Notes: a model not told the origin generated them from the sequence alone. A stretch of DNA of 64,000 nt from Aedes albopictus (GCF_035046485.1 NC_085137.1:9378252-9442251); one strand, 5' to 3'; counted from the first letter of the stretch, positions 43,117 to 54,923 are shown. Numbers and translations are program-made.

Positions 43117-46100
43117 AATAGAGCTGGTAGGGGTCGAACCTGACTGGCGGCCTTCTGGTACGCGAAGAACGCCTAGGTAGCTCTACCATCGGTTCCACTT
43201 CAATAGCGGACTCGAAATCGGTCGATGTTGACGTTGACGATGACAAAGACGTTGACGGGACTGCCGGGAGCTCGTGCCGTGGCGTAGACGAGGCACAAGC
43301 CGGCTCGGAACCTATCAGGGTAGGCTCGGGACTGGAGACAGATACAGATCTTGGCGCGATCGGCGGTGTGGCTGACGTCGGTGTGCTTGGCGAATGGCTT
43401 GGCAAGTTCCAGGCACCCAACAGGATGTCGAGTGGTAGCGAATGCTGGCGAGAGTTGACCTGACCAGCGGATTGCTTCGGCGTCGTGTCAGTGGCCATAC
43501 GACTCCGGAGCTGGTTGATGTGCGAGCGCAACATTCGGCGGTTCTCGACCCACACGTTGTACATCACGTCTCCAATCTTCTCGATGATTTTACCGGGAAC
43601 CCACTTCCAACCGTTACGAACGTGGAGTTTGGCGTAAACGGGGTCGTCTCGGTGGAAGGATCTCGGTTGCTTGCTGTCGTTCGATGTGGGCACCGGTGTC
43701 CGTACCGGCGGAGGACGCAGAAGCTCGAGGCACGTGCGGATTTTGCGCCCGAACATGACCTCGGATGGCGACTTCTGGTCTGGAAGAGCCCGGTTGGGCG
43801 TGCTTCGGTACGTCAGGAGGAAGGTATCCAGTGCCTCTTGCATCGATCCTCTCCCCTCTCGAATTTTCTTCACGGCCCGCTTGAAGGTGTCCACGAAACG
43901 TTCCGCTTGACCGTTCGATTGCGGATGGAACGGGGCCGTCGTGAGATGTTCGATGCCGTTGGAGGTGCAGAACTCGGCGAATTCAGCGCTGGTGAATTGG
44001 GTACCGTTGTCGCTGACCAACGTTGCGGGCATACCCAGCCGAGCGAACAACCCACGAAGAATGGAAACTGTCACCGCTGAGGTGATACGGGTTGTCTGGA
44101 CGATCTCCGGCCATTTGGAGAACGAGTCGACTGCGAGGAGGTAGTACTCGCCTTCGATCGGACCGGCATAGTCGACGTGGACGCGTTGCCACGGAGCGGT
44201 CGGTTTGGGCCACGGCATCGGTGGAGAGTGAGGAGGCGATCTAGCTACGGACGCACACTGCTGGCATGCTCGGACGAAGTCGGTGATGTCGGTGTCCATG
44301 CTGGGCCAGTAGGCGTAGCTTCGAGCGAGGGCCTTCATTCGCTGCATTCCGGGATGGCCGCGATGGAACTGTTCCAAGCAGCGCTTACGATGCAGCGACG
44401 GGATGACGAGCCGTTCCGCAAACATGATACACCCATCTACCACGGTGAGCGATTCCTGCCTGGATTGGAACCGTTGCAGATCGGGCCCGGCCAGTTTAGA
44501 CTGGGGCCAACCGTTTTGGACGTGGTGGTAGACTTGGCGAAGCAGCGGGTCTGCTTGGGTGCTTTGCGCGACGGCTCTGAAATGGAGAGGCAACATTTTG
44601 CGGGAACTAGAAATAACTGACCTGAGATCCTCTTCCAGGTTGACGCTAGCGATAACGTAATCCTCGTCGGGCTTCACGTGCTGGTTGATCAACCGGGAAA
44701 GCAGGTCCGCGTTGCCGAACTTGTGGGTGGGCACGTATTCGATGTCGAAGTCGTACAGCAGCAGATGGAGGGCGAAGCGTTGAAGGCGGTTGGCAGTGTA
44801 GACTGGTATACCTTTCTTGGACCCGAAGATCCGGAGCAGAGGCTGATGGTCGGTTTGGAGCCGGAAATGCCGGCCGAAGAGCATCTTATGGAACTTCGTA
44901 ACGGCGAAGACGATGGCCAAACCTTCACGGTCGGGCTGACTGTAGCCTTGCTCTGCTTTCGTGAGTGCTCGGGATGCGTGTTGGACGACCTTGACGGTGC
45001 CGTCGGGGAACTTGTGGCTGATCGTTGCCCCTAGTCCAACGGAAGAAGCGTCGGCGGAAACGATGATCTCCCGCTTCGGATCGTAGTGCGTGAGGAGAAG
45101 ATCCGAGGAGAGGATTCGCTTGAACTGCTCGAACGCTTGCTGGCACTCCGGAGTCCACTTGAACTTCGCGTCTGCCTTGAGGAGATTGTCGAGCGGGTAT
45201 CGTAGTTTGCGCATGTTGGGGACGAACTTGCCGTAATAGTTGATGGCCCCCAGGAAGGACCGTACTCCGGAAACGTCGGTGGGAGGCGGAAGCTTGACGA
45301 TCGCCTCGATTTTGGCTGGATCCGGACGGAGCCCGCGACTGTCCACGACATGCCCGACGTACTGCACTTGCTGCTTCCGAAACGTGCACTTGTCCTCACG
45401 AATGGTGAAGCCGAACTCTTGGATTCGCTTCAAGGCGGCCCGCAGGTTGCGATCGTGCTCTTCCTCTGTCTTACCGCCGATGATGACGTCATCGAGATAG
45501 CCGGAAGTACACTCCAGGCCGGCTAGCATGGTGTCGATGAGCTGCTGGAAGGCACCAGGTGCAACTTTCACACCCGGCGGTAGGCGGTTGTACGAGTAGA
45601 GGCCACGGTGTGTGTTGATCGTGAGCAACTTGCGGTGCTGTTCGTCGACTTCCACTTGCAAGAAGGCGTCGGACAAATCGATTTGGCTGAAGACCGTGCA
45701 GCCGGAAAGCTTGGCGAAGATGTCGTCCGGAAGTGGAAGCGGATATTGGTTTGGTTGGAGAGCGGCGTTCAAACCCGTGGAGTAGTCTCCGCAAATTCGG
45801 ATCGACCCGTTGGCTTTGCGGACTACGACGATGGGAGCTGCCCACTCGGAATAGTCGACCGGAGTGATGATGTCGAGTTTCTCCAGTCGGTCGAGCTCCT
45901 GGTCGACGGCATCGTACATGGCGTACGCCACCGGACGCTTCGGGCAGAAGACGGGTCGGACGCTTTCTTTCAGCTCCAACTTCACTTTGGTTTTACTGCA
46001 CAAGCCGAGCTGGTCGCTGAAAACCTTGGGAAAGGTCGACTTGAGTGCAGCGGTAGACGTGGGAGAGCCTGACACGTGACAACAGAAGGTGTCCATGGGA

Positions 46101-47710
46101 ACGGACCAGAGGTTGAAACTGTCCACCAGATCGGAACCGAGCAGAAGAATTTGTTTCTCGGTGACGCGGATCACTTCGCGCCGCGTGCTTTCTCCGATAG
46201 TGACGTCGCACTCGAATTCTCCATCGAGCGATAGGATGTTGCCGGAGGCTGTCCTCGCGTTCACTGTGGCCGGCGTTAGAGCCGGGCTGCCGAGTTTCCG
46301 CCATGTTTCTCGGTTGATGACGGTGATGTCGGAGGCGGTGTCTAGTTGCAGCCGAATGTTCGTTCCTGAAAGGCCAACGGAGACGAAACGGCGTCGCTGC
46401 TGCACGCTGCACACGTCGACGACTACCACCTTGCTCGACACGTCGGGTTTCCTGAAGCGTCTATGTCCTGGTTTCCGGGGCTTGGCACTCTCGCAGTATC
46501 CCTCACGATGTCCGAATTGGCCACAATCGGAGCACTTGTGATTCCTATAACTGCAGTCCCGGACGTAATGGAGCGCACCACAAAGCCAGCACGGAGTATT
46601 TGGCTTCTTCCCGGTGTCGCTGGAAGGACGCTTCACTTCTCGGTCACGCTTGTTGAACCGCTTCCCACCAAACTTGCGCACTGCTTGGACTTGGCCGTAA
46701 GGAGTGGGCGATTCGATCATCGCGCTGTCATGCTTCAAGTTGAAAAGCCGCTGACACTCCTCGGAGAGTTGCTCTAGAGTGACGTCGTTGTTGTCCTCAA
46801 TCTTGGTGAGGAGGCGCGTTCGAATTTCGACGTCATTCTCCGACTTCAGGCCGCAGACGTAGACCAAGCACTTGAATTGCTCCTCGCTGAGCTTGCCTAG
46901 CTCGAATTCAACGCAAGCTTTGTTGACCCTGCATGCGAAAGCTACATGATCCTCAGTGGGATTTCTCGCAATTTGCAGGCATCGGTATCGTCGGCTGATT
47001 ACCGATTCTTTCGCACCGAAAAGGCACTTCAGTTTGGTCACTGTTTGCTCGAAGGTGAATTCCTTCGGCAATTTTGGTAAAATGTAACTCACATACCTTT
47101 CGTGCTCCGCCAAGCCCAATTTCCGCATTAGTAGGCGTACTTTCGCTTCGTCGTCGAGCCTAGCAGCATCCTTCTCGAAGAGATCGTCGTATCTCGAGTA
47201 CCACGCCGCGAAAGTGACGTTGCTTTCGGCCTCGTACCGGAATTCCTTAATGTTGCTCGCTAGGGAATCAAGGATTTGTTCCGGGTTGGGTGGTACCTGC
47301 ACGTTGATTGGCGACGTCATGCCACGAAGGAGCTGTTGCTGCTGGTCGTCGGTATGGTTCTGCCTCTGAACAAGTTGAGCCATCAACTCATTATGCTGCG
47401 ACAACTGCTGCTGCATCATCTGCACAATTTGAATCAGCAGAGCTTCATTGCCGGTGTGGGGGGCTTGCGGTTGCGTTTGGTGGGGTGGGAAGGGTACATA
47501 CTGTTGATGCTGGGCGGTAGAAACAGGAATGAACGGCTGCTGCTGGTGTGTTGACACGACGGGGACGTAGATTGGATGCTGCTGCTGCTGCTGATGGACC
47601 ACCGCCGCCGCCGCCGCCGGGATGATAGGCTGGTTAATTGCCTGGCGATGATTACTCACTCCCGGGGGGTCGACACCATTTCGCGCACTTTCGCGATCTT
47701 CGTCAGCCAT
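43115..47710 (-). CDS. Gypsy gag-pol polyprotein, intact (1531 aa)
   Basis: The start is set at the first ATG (MADEDRES, 47710); the frame is open 20 codons further up. The N-terminal Gag has a Gln/His/Pro-rich stretch (about 30-130). Two zinc knuckles follow: CWLCGALHYVRDC (from C374) and CSDCGQFGHREGYC. Protease LQLDTASDITVI has its Asp at 457. RT includes RICGDYSTGLNAAL, SQIDLSDAFLQVEV and YLDD (738-741). RNase H begins IIVSADASSVGLGATI. The integrase HHCC finger runs FHRGHPGM to CQQCASVA. The core has D1180 (HVDYAGP), D1234 (SDNGTQF) and E1270 (GQAERF), spacing D-35-E. Gag and pol share one frame. Family traits resemble the mag-type group. No lesion was found. A Ser/Thr/Pro-rich tail ends it; no separate env frame exists. 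Confidence 0.95.
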   Translation of the reverse strand: MADEDRESARNGVDPPGVSNHRQAINQPIIPAAAAAVVHQQQQQHPIYVPVVSTHQQQPFIPVSTAQHQQYVPFPPHQTQPQAPHTGNEALLIQIVQMMQQQLSQHNELMAQLVQRQNHTDDQQQQLLRGMTSPINVQVPPNPEQILDSLASNIKEFRYEAESNVTFAAWYSRYDDLFEKDAARLDDEAKVRLLMRKLGLAEHERYVSYILPKLPKEFTFEQTVTKLKCLFGAKESVISRRYRCLQIARNPTEDHVAFACRVNKACVEFELGKLSEEQFKCLVYVCGLKSENDVEIRTRLLTKIEDNNDVTLEQLSEECQRLFNLKHDSAMIESPTPYGQVQAVRKFGGKRFNKRDREVKRPSSDTGKKPNTPCWLCGALHYVRDCSYRNHKCSDCGQFGHREGYCESAKPRKPGHRRFRKPDVSSKVVVVDVCSVQQRRRFVSVGLSGTNIRLQLDTASDITVINRETWRKLGSPALTPATVNARTASGNILSLDGEFECDVTIGESTRREVIRVTEKQILLLGSDLVDSFNLWSVPMDTFCCHVSGSPTSTAALKSTFPKVFSDQLGLCSKTKVKLELKESVRPVFCPKRPVAYAMYDAVDQELDRLEKLDIITPVDYSEWAAPIVVVRKANGSIRICGDYSTGLNAALQPNQYPLPLPDDIFAKLSGCTVFSQIDLSDAFLQVEVDEQHRKLLTINTHRGLYSYNRLPPGVKVAPGAFQQLIDTMLAGLECTSGYLDDVIIGGKTEEEHDRNLRAALKRIQEFGFTIREDKCTFRKQQVQYVGHVVDSRGLRPDPAKIEAIVKLPPPTDVSGVRSFLGAINYYGKFVPNMRKLRYPLDNLLKADAKFKWTPECQQAFEQFKRILSSDLLLTHYDPKREIIVSADASSVGLGATISHKFPDGTVKVVQHASRALTKAEQGYSQPDREGLAIVFAVTKFHKMLFGRHFRLQTDHQPLLRIFGSKKGIPVYTANRLQRFALHLLLYDFDIEYVPTHKFGNADLLSRLINQHVKPDEDYVIASVNLEEDLRSVISSSRKMLPLHFRAVAQSTQADPLLRQVYHHVQNGWPQSKLAGPDLQRFQSRQESLTVVDGCIMFAERLVIPSLHRKRCLEQFHRGHPGMQRMKALARSYAYWPSMDTDITDFVRACQQCASVARSPPHSPPMPWPKPTAPWQRVHVDYAGPIEGEYYLLAVDSFSKWPEIVQTTRITSAVTVSILRGLFARLGMPATLVSDNGTQFTSAEFAEFCTSNGIEHLTTAPFHPQSNGQAERFVDTFKRAVKKIREGRGSMQEALDTFLLTYRSTPNRALPDQKSPSEVMFGRKIRTCLELLRPPPVRTPVPTSNDSKQPRSFHRDDPVYAKLHVRNGWKWVPGKIIEKIGDVMYNVWVENRRMLRSHINQLRSRMATDTTPKQSAGQVNSRQHSLPLDILLGAWNLPSHSPSTPTSATPPIAPRSVSVSSPEPTLIGSEPACASSTPRHELPAVPSTSLSSSTSTSTDFESAIEVEPMVELPRRSSRTRRPPVRFDPYQLY

Positions 47711-47790
47711 CGCACTCCGTTTGCGTTTCTTTCGCGCGGGTGACGGAATGGTGCAGTCGATTTTTTTCACTGCGAAAATCCACTCTCACT

Positions 47791-47808
47791 CGCGAATTCT
47801 CGTCGCCA
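47791..47808 (-). promoter_or_regulatory. Gypsy primer-binding site candidate
   Basis: TGGCGACGAGAATTCGCG (minus strand) lies four bases inside the 5' LTR. TGGCGACG is the usual start of a primer site complementary to a CCA-tailed tRNA (tRNA-Ser-like). The tRNA was not verified. Confidence 0.65.
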
Positions 47809-47812
47809 CTTT

Positions 47813-48108
47813 TGTACCGTGGTAACCGGACGGTGTTCGAACCGGTGTCCCTACATCAGGGAATGATAACGCGCACGATTAGACGGTTAAAACTAATTTA
47901 TTTGCGACACGTTAAAACGGTACAACAATTTATCGCGAGACGTAAACAATAACTAAACTACTATGGACAACAATACACAGACACAGAGCACAAACGACAA
48001 CCAAGTTAAAATTCATTGATGCGCTTCTATTGCATCGCGCACGACAGTAGTGCTCTGTCTTGTGCGAGCTCAGCGGCGCGGTACACCGCAATCGGGTTGT
48101 CCACAACA
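47813..48108 (-). repeat. Gypsy 5' LTR
   Basis: 296 bp, same sequence as 42810-43105. It lies upstream of the gag-pol start in element orientation and should carry the promoter. Confidence 0.93.
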
Positions 48109-49497
48109 CCTTTTTAACTCAATAATATCTGCTAGTAAATTCCCTTCCAATTGGAAACGTACAAAAGTCATTCCAATCTACAAAAAACCCAATGTTAAAT
48201 ATATTTCGAATTTGCGGCCAATAAGTTTACTGTCTACGGTTTCTAAAGTGTTTGAGAAGCTGCTTAAAGGCCAAATCCTGCAATATGTTAATAGAATGAA
48301 TTTTATTCATCCTTTTCAATCAGGCTTCAGAAGTCAACATAGTACTGAAACTGCTTTATTGAAAGTACATGATGACATCGCACAGTCAGTTGACAAAAAT
48401 GGTGTAACAATTCTATTATTAATAGACTTTGCTAAAGCTTTCGACCGTGTGGCTCACAGTAAATTGATCAACAAATTGATTTCTCTGTACAATTTTTCAA
48501 ATCCTGCTGCAAAACTGATAAGAAATTATTTAGAAAATCGTACTCAAGCTGTGTCCTGTAACGATGAGCTGTCTGATTTCACATCAACCATTTCTGGAGT
48601 TCCACAGGGATCGGTCCTGGGACCAGTACTTTTTTCCCTTTTTATAAACGATTTGCCAAGTGTTCTAGAGTTTTGTTCGGTACATCTTTTTGCTGATGAT
48701 GTCCAAATTTATATTTGTACTGATGGTAGCAGTGATATGTATACCATTGGTAATTTGATAAACCATGATCTGCGCAATGTCATAAAATGGTCTAAAGAAA
48801 ATTTACTTCCCATCAATTCAGAAAAAAAACAAAGGCGATGCTTATTACTAAGCGCAAAGTTCCTCCCCAACCACCTCTAATTTTAATAGATGGTGAAGTA
48901 GTAGAATTTGTTGATAATGCTAAAAATTTAGAACTTCTTTTCAAAAATAATTTAGAATGGGATGCCCATATAAATAACCAATGCTCCAAAGTTTATGGGT
49001 CTTTGAAAAGATTGAGTTTGATAACTAGGCATTATGACTGTGGAACTAAGTTAAAACTTTTTAAATCTTTGATTTTACCTCACTTTATATATGGTGATTT
49101 TGTCTACTCTAATGCAATGGCCGGATCAGTCGATAGGCTCGGGGTTGCTTTAAATGCTTGTGTCCGTTATGTGTATAATCTTTCACGGTATGCTCACGTA
49201 TCACATTTACAAAAAAACTTAATAGGTTGTTCCTTCGTAAATTTTTACAAATACAGATCGTGCGTGACTCTGTTTAGAATAATCAAAACTTCTTCGCCCG
49301 CTTATCTCTTGGAAAAGCTCGTGCCACTACGAGGAACACGGACGAAAAGCTTCAGAGTTCCGCAGCATAGTTCTTGTTACTATAGCCAATCGTTTTTTGT
49401 TAGGGGTGTTGTAAGCTGGAACAGTTTATCAACTTATTTGAAAGAACTTAATTCAACATCTCAATTCAAGAAGGATCTTCTGCAGAATCTGCGATGA
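48109..49497 (+). pseudogene. LINE ORF2 part 3: reverse transcriptase and C-terminus
   Basis: Resumes the RT after the Gypsy insertion: KVIPIYKKPNVKYISNLRPI, ISLLSTVSKVFEKLL, GFRSQHSTETALL, LLIDFAKAFDRV, SGVPQGSVLGPVLFSLFIND and FADD (HLFADDVQIY). One indel in an A-run near 48830 shifts the frame after LLPINSEK. It continues as MLITKRKVPPQP, FKNNLEWDAHINNQCSKVYG and the C-terminal RNYHTRNA-like tail WNSLSTYLKELNSTSQFKK to the stop at 49497. Apart from that frameshift the RT looks complete. Confidence 0.85.
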
Positions 49498-50014
49498 TTG
49501 AGTATGATTAGCAAAAGAGAACAAATTATAGTTTTAAGAAAATACGTGAATTCCAGATGAAGAACCACATTGTAACATTAAAAAAGATGTTTATCTTAAG
49601 TTACATGCATTTGAATACCAAATAAATAAATAAAATAAATAAAATAATATAGGTTCGTCTGTGGGTTCGCTTTTTAACCTAACTTATACTTGACTTGAAT
49701 CGAACTTGACAGTTTTCTCCAAAAGTTGTTATGTATTTCCCCGTGTATTTCAAACTTTAGTCATACTGGAGCCTCAATATTGCAATAACGGTTAAGGTTG
49801 TAAAAATATGGTTCTAAATAGTACTGTTACAATACAACGTTCGGTTTTTCTACTGTATTTTTTATTCGGATGGCTAGATGCGAATATCAAAACGGGAAAT
49901 GCCACAAAAATTCAGCTTATTGAACGCAATGGCTTAATTTCCCCAACAGGGGCGGAAAAAAAGACTGAGTCCACAGTCCAGTGGTGAACTTAATGCGCAA
50001 TACTAGCTTAAATG
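49498..50014. other. LINE 3'UTR, tail and noncoding flank
   Basis: The 3'UTR ends in AATAAATAAATAAAATAAAT at about 49620-49648, the LINE tail. After that, to 50014, is AT-rich sequence with nothing recognised. Confidence 0.6.
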
Positions 50015-50016
50015 TA

Positions 50017-51799
50017 GTGAGTTGGATTTTTGTATGGTAATATAGGATAAGATGATAACACCGCTAGCCATCATGGTTTCCCATTGCGGAAATCATCATG
50101 GTTACAGGTCGCAAGCCCTGGCAAAGTGTGGAACGTTTTGATGGCTGTGATCCCTGACCATCATGTAATCAAAATCCCAGGGATACTCAAGTAACCATAC
50201 CGCTGGGTTGTGGGGGTTGCGTATGTGGGGTGCATATATTGACAAGCATTGCTATGGATCGTTAGGGCTGAGTAGGAGCGGGGAATGGATCTACGATTGC
50301 TGAATTGCGATTATACCTACTGGCATAGTCGTGGTTTAACAGTGGTGGCGCCGCTTTTCACTTGTGTTCGGCCTAGGTGGTTTGTTTAGGCGGTGCGGAT
50401 AGGTCTGTATGTACTTCGTACGGGCAGTGAGTACGGCTTCAGCATTGTGGTTACTTGGGTAGTGTAGGATAATTGGGTTTGGGACTGAGGAGGTCGTCAT
50501 TGATTCTGCCGACACCATTGAGTGCTCAGTGTTGACGGATGTGTTGGTGACGATTTCTTCAGCTTTATAATCTCATTTATACCACGCACAAACTTTGGGA
50601 AGAGGGACTGCTTTGTAATGCAAGAGAGGGATTTAAACTCTGCGTTACGGGTTGGGTGAGGTCATGCAGATAGAAGCAACCCAGGTGACCGTGCGGCTCG
50701 GATCGTGATGGATGCATGAGTGCAGTGTGTGTGTGGGGTGCGCTCCCTGTGGGTGCAGTTGAGTCGGGGTTGTAGTGGAAAGAGACCCTTCTCTACCATA
50801 GATCGGTTTCGGTTGTACGGGCGGGATAGTGTTTGTCTCATTTGTGACGTGTTGTGCGCGATTTGCGGCCCGAGCTGCGTGGTTACTTGGGAAGTATTGT
50901 TCTCTGCAATCTAGATTTTGGTTTTAAGGTGAAGCTATGGCTGGGCTGTGCCTCGGATTTGTTGGGCGCAGGTCGAGAGAGCTGGTGGCGGTTTGTGCTG
51001 GAGGGTTTGCTCGATTGGTTATTCACTGGTGATGGCCAGTCGATCGACTGTTCACGCAGCCTGTCATTTGGATCTTGGGGTTTGTGCTCTCGAGGTTCGG
51101 GGCGTTGCTTCATTGTATCTTCACTTTAATACTAATATTCCTTGTTTGATTAACTGACTATTATTCCAGGCGCTTAACTCATTCTATTTCATAGATTGCC
51201 AGATTTGAGGGTAATGGTTCAATAGGGTGTTAGCAATCAGAGTGGATTAGAACGAGTTGGCGCCTACAATACACCAACACTAACACACATACACCAATAC
51301 TTACACGCACACATGCACCTACAACTAGCTGTAAAAGACCAGTGGGCGGGACAATGGTGCCTACCCAACAGTTGTAGGTGGGGTGTTTGGCTTAGCTACA
51401 TGACTTGGTCCGGCAAGCCCATAAACATCAATTGGTAGACGCATTGCCTAGTGAAAAGACAACGCAGATGGGCGAAAGCCAGGGGATGCGTTGATAATAG
51501 CAGAATAGCAGAATAGCAGGTAATATAGGATAAGATGATCAATTCTCCATTTCTGCAATCAAATGGTGCAAACAGCGTGGGTACTATGATTTCTTCTCTA
51601 ACTTGATGCTGTTTGAACAATAGTGTGGGTAGCTGTGATGTTAAAGATGCAAGAAATAAAAAATACAACAACACAGTTACACAAACTTTTGCTTTAACAG
51701 CATCAAATTAGTCAATAAATCATAATGCCCACGCTGTTTGCACCATTTCATTGCAAAGATGGAGAATTGATCATCTCATCATACAAAAATCCAGCTCAC
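50017..51799. mobile_element. 1.78 kb TIR element with TA target duplication
   Basis: GTGAGTTGGATTTTTGTATG (50017) and catacaaaaatccagctcac (to 51799) are inverted repeats, flanked by TA (50015-50016, 51800-51801). GGTAATATAGGATAAGATGA occurs at 50036 and again at about 51520. From 51530 to 51790 lies an imperfect palindrome (caattctcc..tttgcac repeated inverted). The interior is T/G-rich with a CA-rich patch (about 51264-51330) and no credible gene. Confidence 0.65.
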
Positions 51800-52812
51800 T
51801 ATAGTGTATATGAGCGATTCCACGAACAAGTGGGAAATTTTTCCAGTTTTTATTTTTTGTATTTTTTTATTTGCATGAAACCTTGCATACAAGTTTTTGG
51901 GGAACAAAAACGCCGTTTTGCATACTTGGTTCGCCATTTTTAATCTAGCCTTACTTATGAGAAGGGCCTATGAAAAATGCACATGATATCTTCAAAAAAT
52001 TGTATCTCGAAAACGGTTTGTCCGATCGGTTTGGTGTCTTCGGCGAAGTTTTAGACAATTGTTGGTGCTATATGGAGAAAATATGCACGGTAAAAAAATA
52101 TGTTTGGTTTCTGTGATTTGAACTAAAATATAGTTTTTCCCTCAAAAGTGACATGTCAATATTTTTTTATTATCCTTATGTTATAGCTGACTGAAAATGC
52201 TACCTAGTGCACAGTAGGTTGTTCTGGAGAAAAATAGGTTACAATGAAAAAAAAAATGTTTTAAAAAATTACGGTTTTCAAAAAAAGCTATTAAGTAAAG
52301 TCAAAAAAGTTTGTCGCCCTAATTTTATGAAAGTACATCAAATTTGCAAGAAAAAAGTACTTCGGTAACATTTTTCTAAGATGCACCGTTTAGAAGATAT
52401 TACTAATTTAATATTGATTTTTTTGATAACTTAATAAGTTTTAGCCCTTTTCGGATGTACTCCGTGTTTCTCCAGTTTCAAAAGTATTTTTTTTCGGAAA
52501 GATTGGAAAATTTTGAGTTAAAATGACACTGACAGCTTAAAGATTTGAGTGAAATTCTCTGCCTTAAAAGTATTTTGAAAAACAAGTTACAAAATCCCAC
52601 TATCAGGAACAATGATTTCTTCCAGTGGTTTTTGGTGTATTGTGTTGAAAATGTGCATTCAACTCTTGCATATCGCAAGCTCCTCAATTAGCAAGATTCA
52701 AAAGAGCGAATAAGGCTTATTTTTCAGGGGTGGTATTTGTGCGCAATAAAAAATAACATTATACTTTGTACATCAGTTTATTTTTATTCCTGTATTTTTA
52801 TCAAATTATTGT

Positions 52813-54923
52813 TTACACAACTTTCTTAACAATATCGAATATTTTGGCATCATTGTCAGGGCAGTTTGAATAAAGCTTTGCCTTTATTGTATTTTCTGAT
52901 AGAGGAAGAAATGAGTGGAATTTTTGAGTTCCTTGAATTGTTTTTGCATTATTATATTGATTATTTAGCTGCAAAGACATATTTTCGTATTCTTCTGTAG
53001 TAGAATAACAAAATGACAACTTTGTAAGTTCTTCTTCTTTTCGTTTGTTTGCCCAATTAAACAACTCTCTTGCAGTCTTTATCGGGTGTTCGCGTTCTTT
53101 GGCTAAACTTGCTCTGGTAGCCATGCGTTTTATCGTACCTCCAATAGCATCGCATGGACCTTTTCCGTGCGATGTTGCGAAGAAATGCCATTCAGCGTCG
53201 ATACCATACTTTGACTTAAACTTACAAAGGCTAGAAAAGTTTTTTCGGTTTTTATACTGTGAAGCAGCACCATCTGACATAAAATAATTTTTTTTCATGT
53301 TTTTATTTTGATCAATTTGTAAAAAGTTCATCATTTTATCAATAAACAAATTAACAGCGACTGAATCATGTCTTAGTTCTTCTGAAATTATAATGAAGCT
53401 AAAATGTTTAATTTGCCTATTTTCAGTATAATATATTACGAAAGGATGGATTGTGGCCTGTTGCACGTTCCAATGGTGTGATTGAACTTCATCCTGCAAA
53501 ACGAAGCTGTAATTTTCAGAAAAGTCACAAATAGCCAAAAATTCACCATATTGCAAGTTTTGTTTTGTAGTTTTCAAAAAATTGGATTGTTCGGTTTTTA
53601 CAAAATCATGCGGAAACAAACTTTCTAATTTTGAGCTGAAAAATGTAACAAAGTCATCGGTTTGCTTTACAATAGTTTCTAAATCACATCTGTCAGTGGT
53701 AACCCATTGTTCGAATGAAAGCTTTTCAACAAAGTTTTCTTCCAGTTGTTTCAATAAACTGTCTTCTAAAACTGAGGTATCTGGGCAGTTTTTACATCTT
53801 CGTAGATGGCAATGAGTTGTCTTATTTTCGCAAAGTAATCTATTCGTTAATGTTTTTAGATCATTCAAGACATTGTATTTTTTTAAGCTATGTAGAATTA
53901 AATTGACATTTTCATGCGTAGTGCAAACGCAAACATTATGTGTTCCTGTGATAGTCAATAGTTTACATTGCCTTGGCCGGAGGCTTGCAAATGATGAAAA
54001 CCCTATTTTTACATTGACGTACACTTCATTAAAGCGATTAAAAGCTTCTCTTAATGTCATCATTAACAATCTTTTCTGAACAGCTAATCTCTTATTTCCT
54101 GTCTTTACGCTAACAAAATCTCTTTGGCCTGGCATTGCACGGCTTATATCATCGTCCTCAAAAAAATTCAAAACCAGTTCTTTTGTTTCATTACTCAAAG
54201 CTTTTCCAGAGCTTGAACCTTGAGATGAATCTAATACATTATTTTTTTCCTTTCTTGCATCTGATGCCATATTTCTACTAGTTTTAAATTCGTCTACAAT
54301 TTTTTGTACTGACCATGATTTTGGTAACAATGATAAAATTGATAGTTTTTCTTGCCTTGTGGCTGAATTTAAAAATTTAATTTTCATATTTTCTATGACT
54401 TCATTAAACTCGTTTGCTTTTTCTGTTTTAGCGTCTAATTTAAAAAGATTTCTTCGTACACCTTCGACGATTTCAGCGCACTTTTTTTTTCAGGATAGTG
54501 AACATTTTTAACCTTACCTAAATCTATAGGCGAAACACGAATAGCTGCTATTCCTCGGTTGAATATTTCGACGTCTACAGGCATCGTGAAGTCTTCATTT
54601 GATTGAATTGTGCTTAGCGTTGACGCTGATGGTATCGTGACCAAACTTTCATAGCTTTGCGAATCAGGTACAACAGGTATGGTCTGAACAGTTGGCATCC
54701 TTGAGCCACCGGCTACGCTTTGTTCTTCGTTTTGGGTGAGGTGAGCTCTTGAATCAATATGTAGACGGCAAGACGAACAAATACGAAAATCCTTGGTGCT
54801 CAGTGTGGATACCTTGGAAAATCCAATTGACTTCAGTTTTTGGATGATACCATCCGTGAGATATCGCAGCTCTTTCGAACACTGAATGTCTTTGAATGGA
54901 CGAATACATCTGATTTTACTCAT
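52813..54923 (-). pseudogene. Transposase of the long-TIR transposon (one frameshift)
   Basis: Two adjoining minus-strand frames form one protein of about 700 residues. The upstream frame (ATG 54923) has a Cys-rich start (SKIRCIRPFKDIQC, ICSSCRLHID). A T-run at 54481-54490 shifts the frame, after which it reads AEIVEGVRRNLFKLDAKT into the 524-codon downstream frame (ATG at 54387). The core contains AICDFSENYSFVLQDEVQS, MSDGAASQYKN and FFATSHGKGPCDAIGG. Candidate acidic triad, numbered from 54387: D288, D372, D413. This motif set recurs in uncharacterised, transposon-derived animal proteins; I do not assign a named superfamily. A probable 86-bp intron (54932-55017, AAG|GTAAGT to TTACAG) lies just upstream, so the 5' exon is noncoding or short. 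Confidence 0.72.

Larger units (their letters stand above)
42810..48108 (-). mobile_element. Complete Gypsy (Metaviridae) retrotransposon, minus strand, 5299 bp
   Basis: Two 296-bp LTRs, read as identical, flank a single intact gag-pol frame with primer site and polypurine tract. It sits in the RT frame of the LINE: before insertion the host read ...GAACACCTTTTTAACTC.... CCTTTT(T) is repeated on both sides as the target duplication, with one T length difference. LTR identity and the intact ORF point to a recent insertion. Confidence 0.95.
39835..49648 (+). mobile_element. CR1/L2-like two-ORF LINE, split by a Gypsy insertion
   Basis: Order: 5' leader, ORF1 (40044-40727), a 620-bp spacer, ORF2 endonuclease (from 41356), then RT up to 42809. 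A 5.3 kb Gypsy element follows (42810-48108). The remaining RT (48109-49497) and an AAATAAATAAAT-type 3' tail (49620-49648) complete it. The RT motifs and APE endonuclease without RNase H suit the CR1/L2/Kiri group. The spacer 40728-41355 contains a GCTGTTGCTGG microsatellite-like patch (about 40965-41030) and no gene. Confidence 0.82.

Noticed and set aside
43442..47554. Long plus-strand frames of 60-212 codons
   Set aside because: They are antisense to the intact Gypsy gag-pol and reflect its GC-rich codon use.
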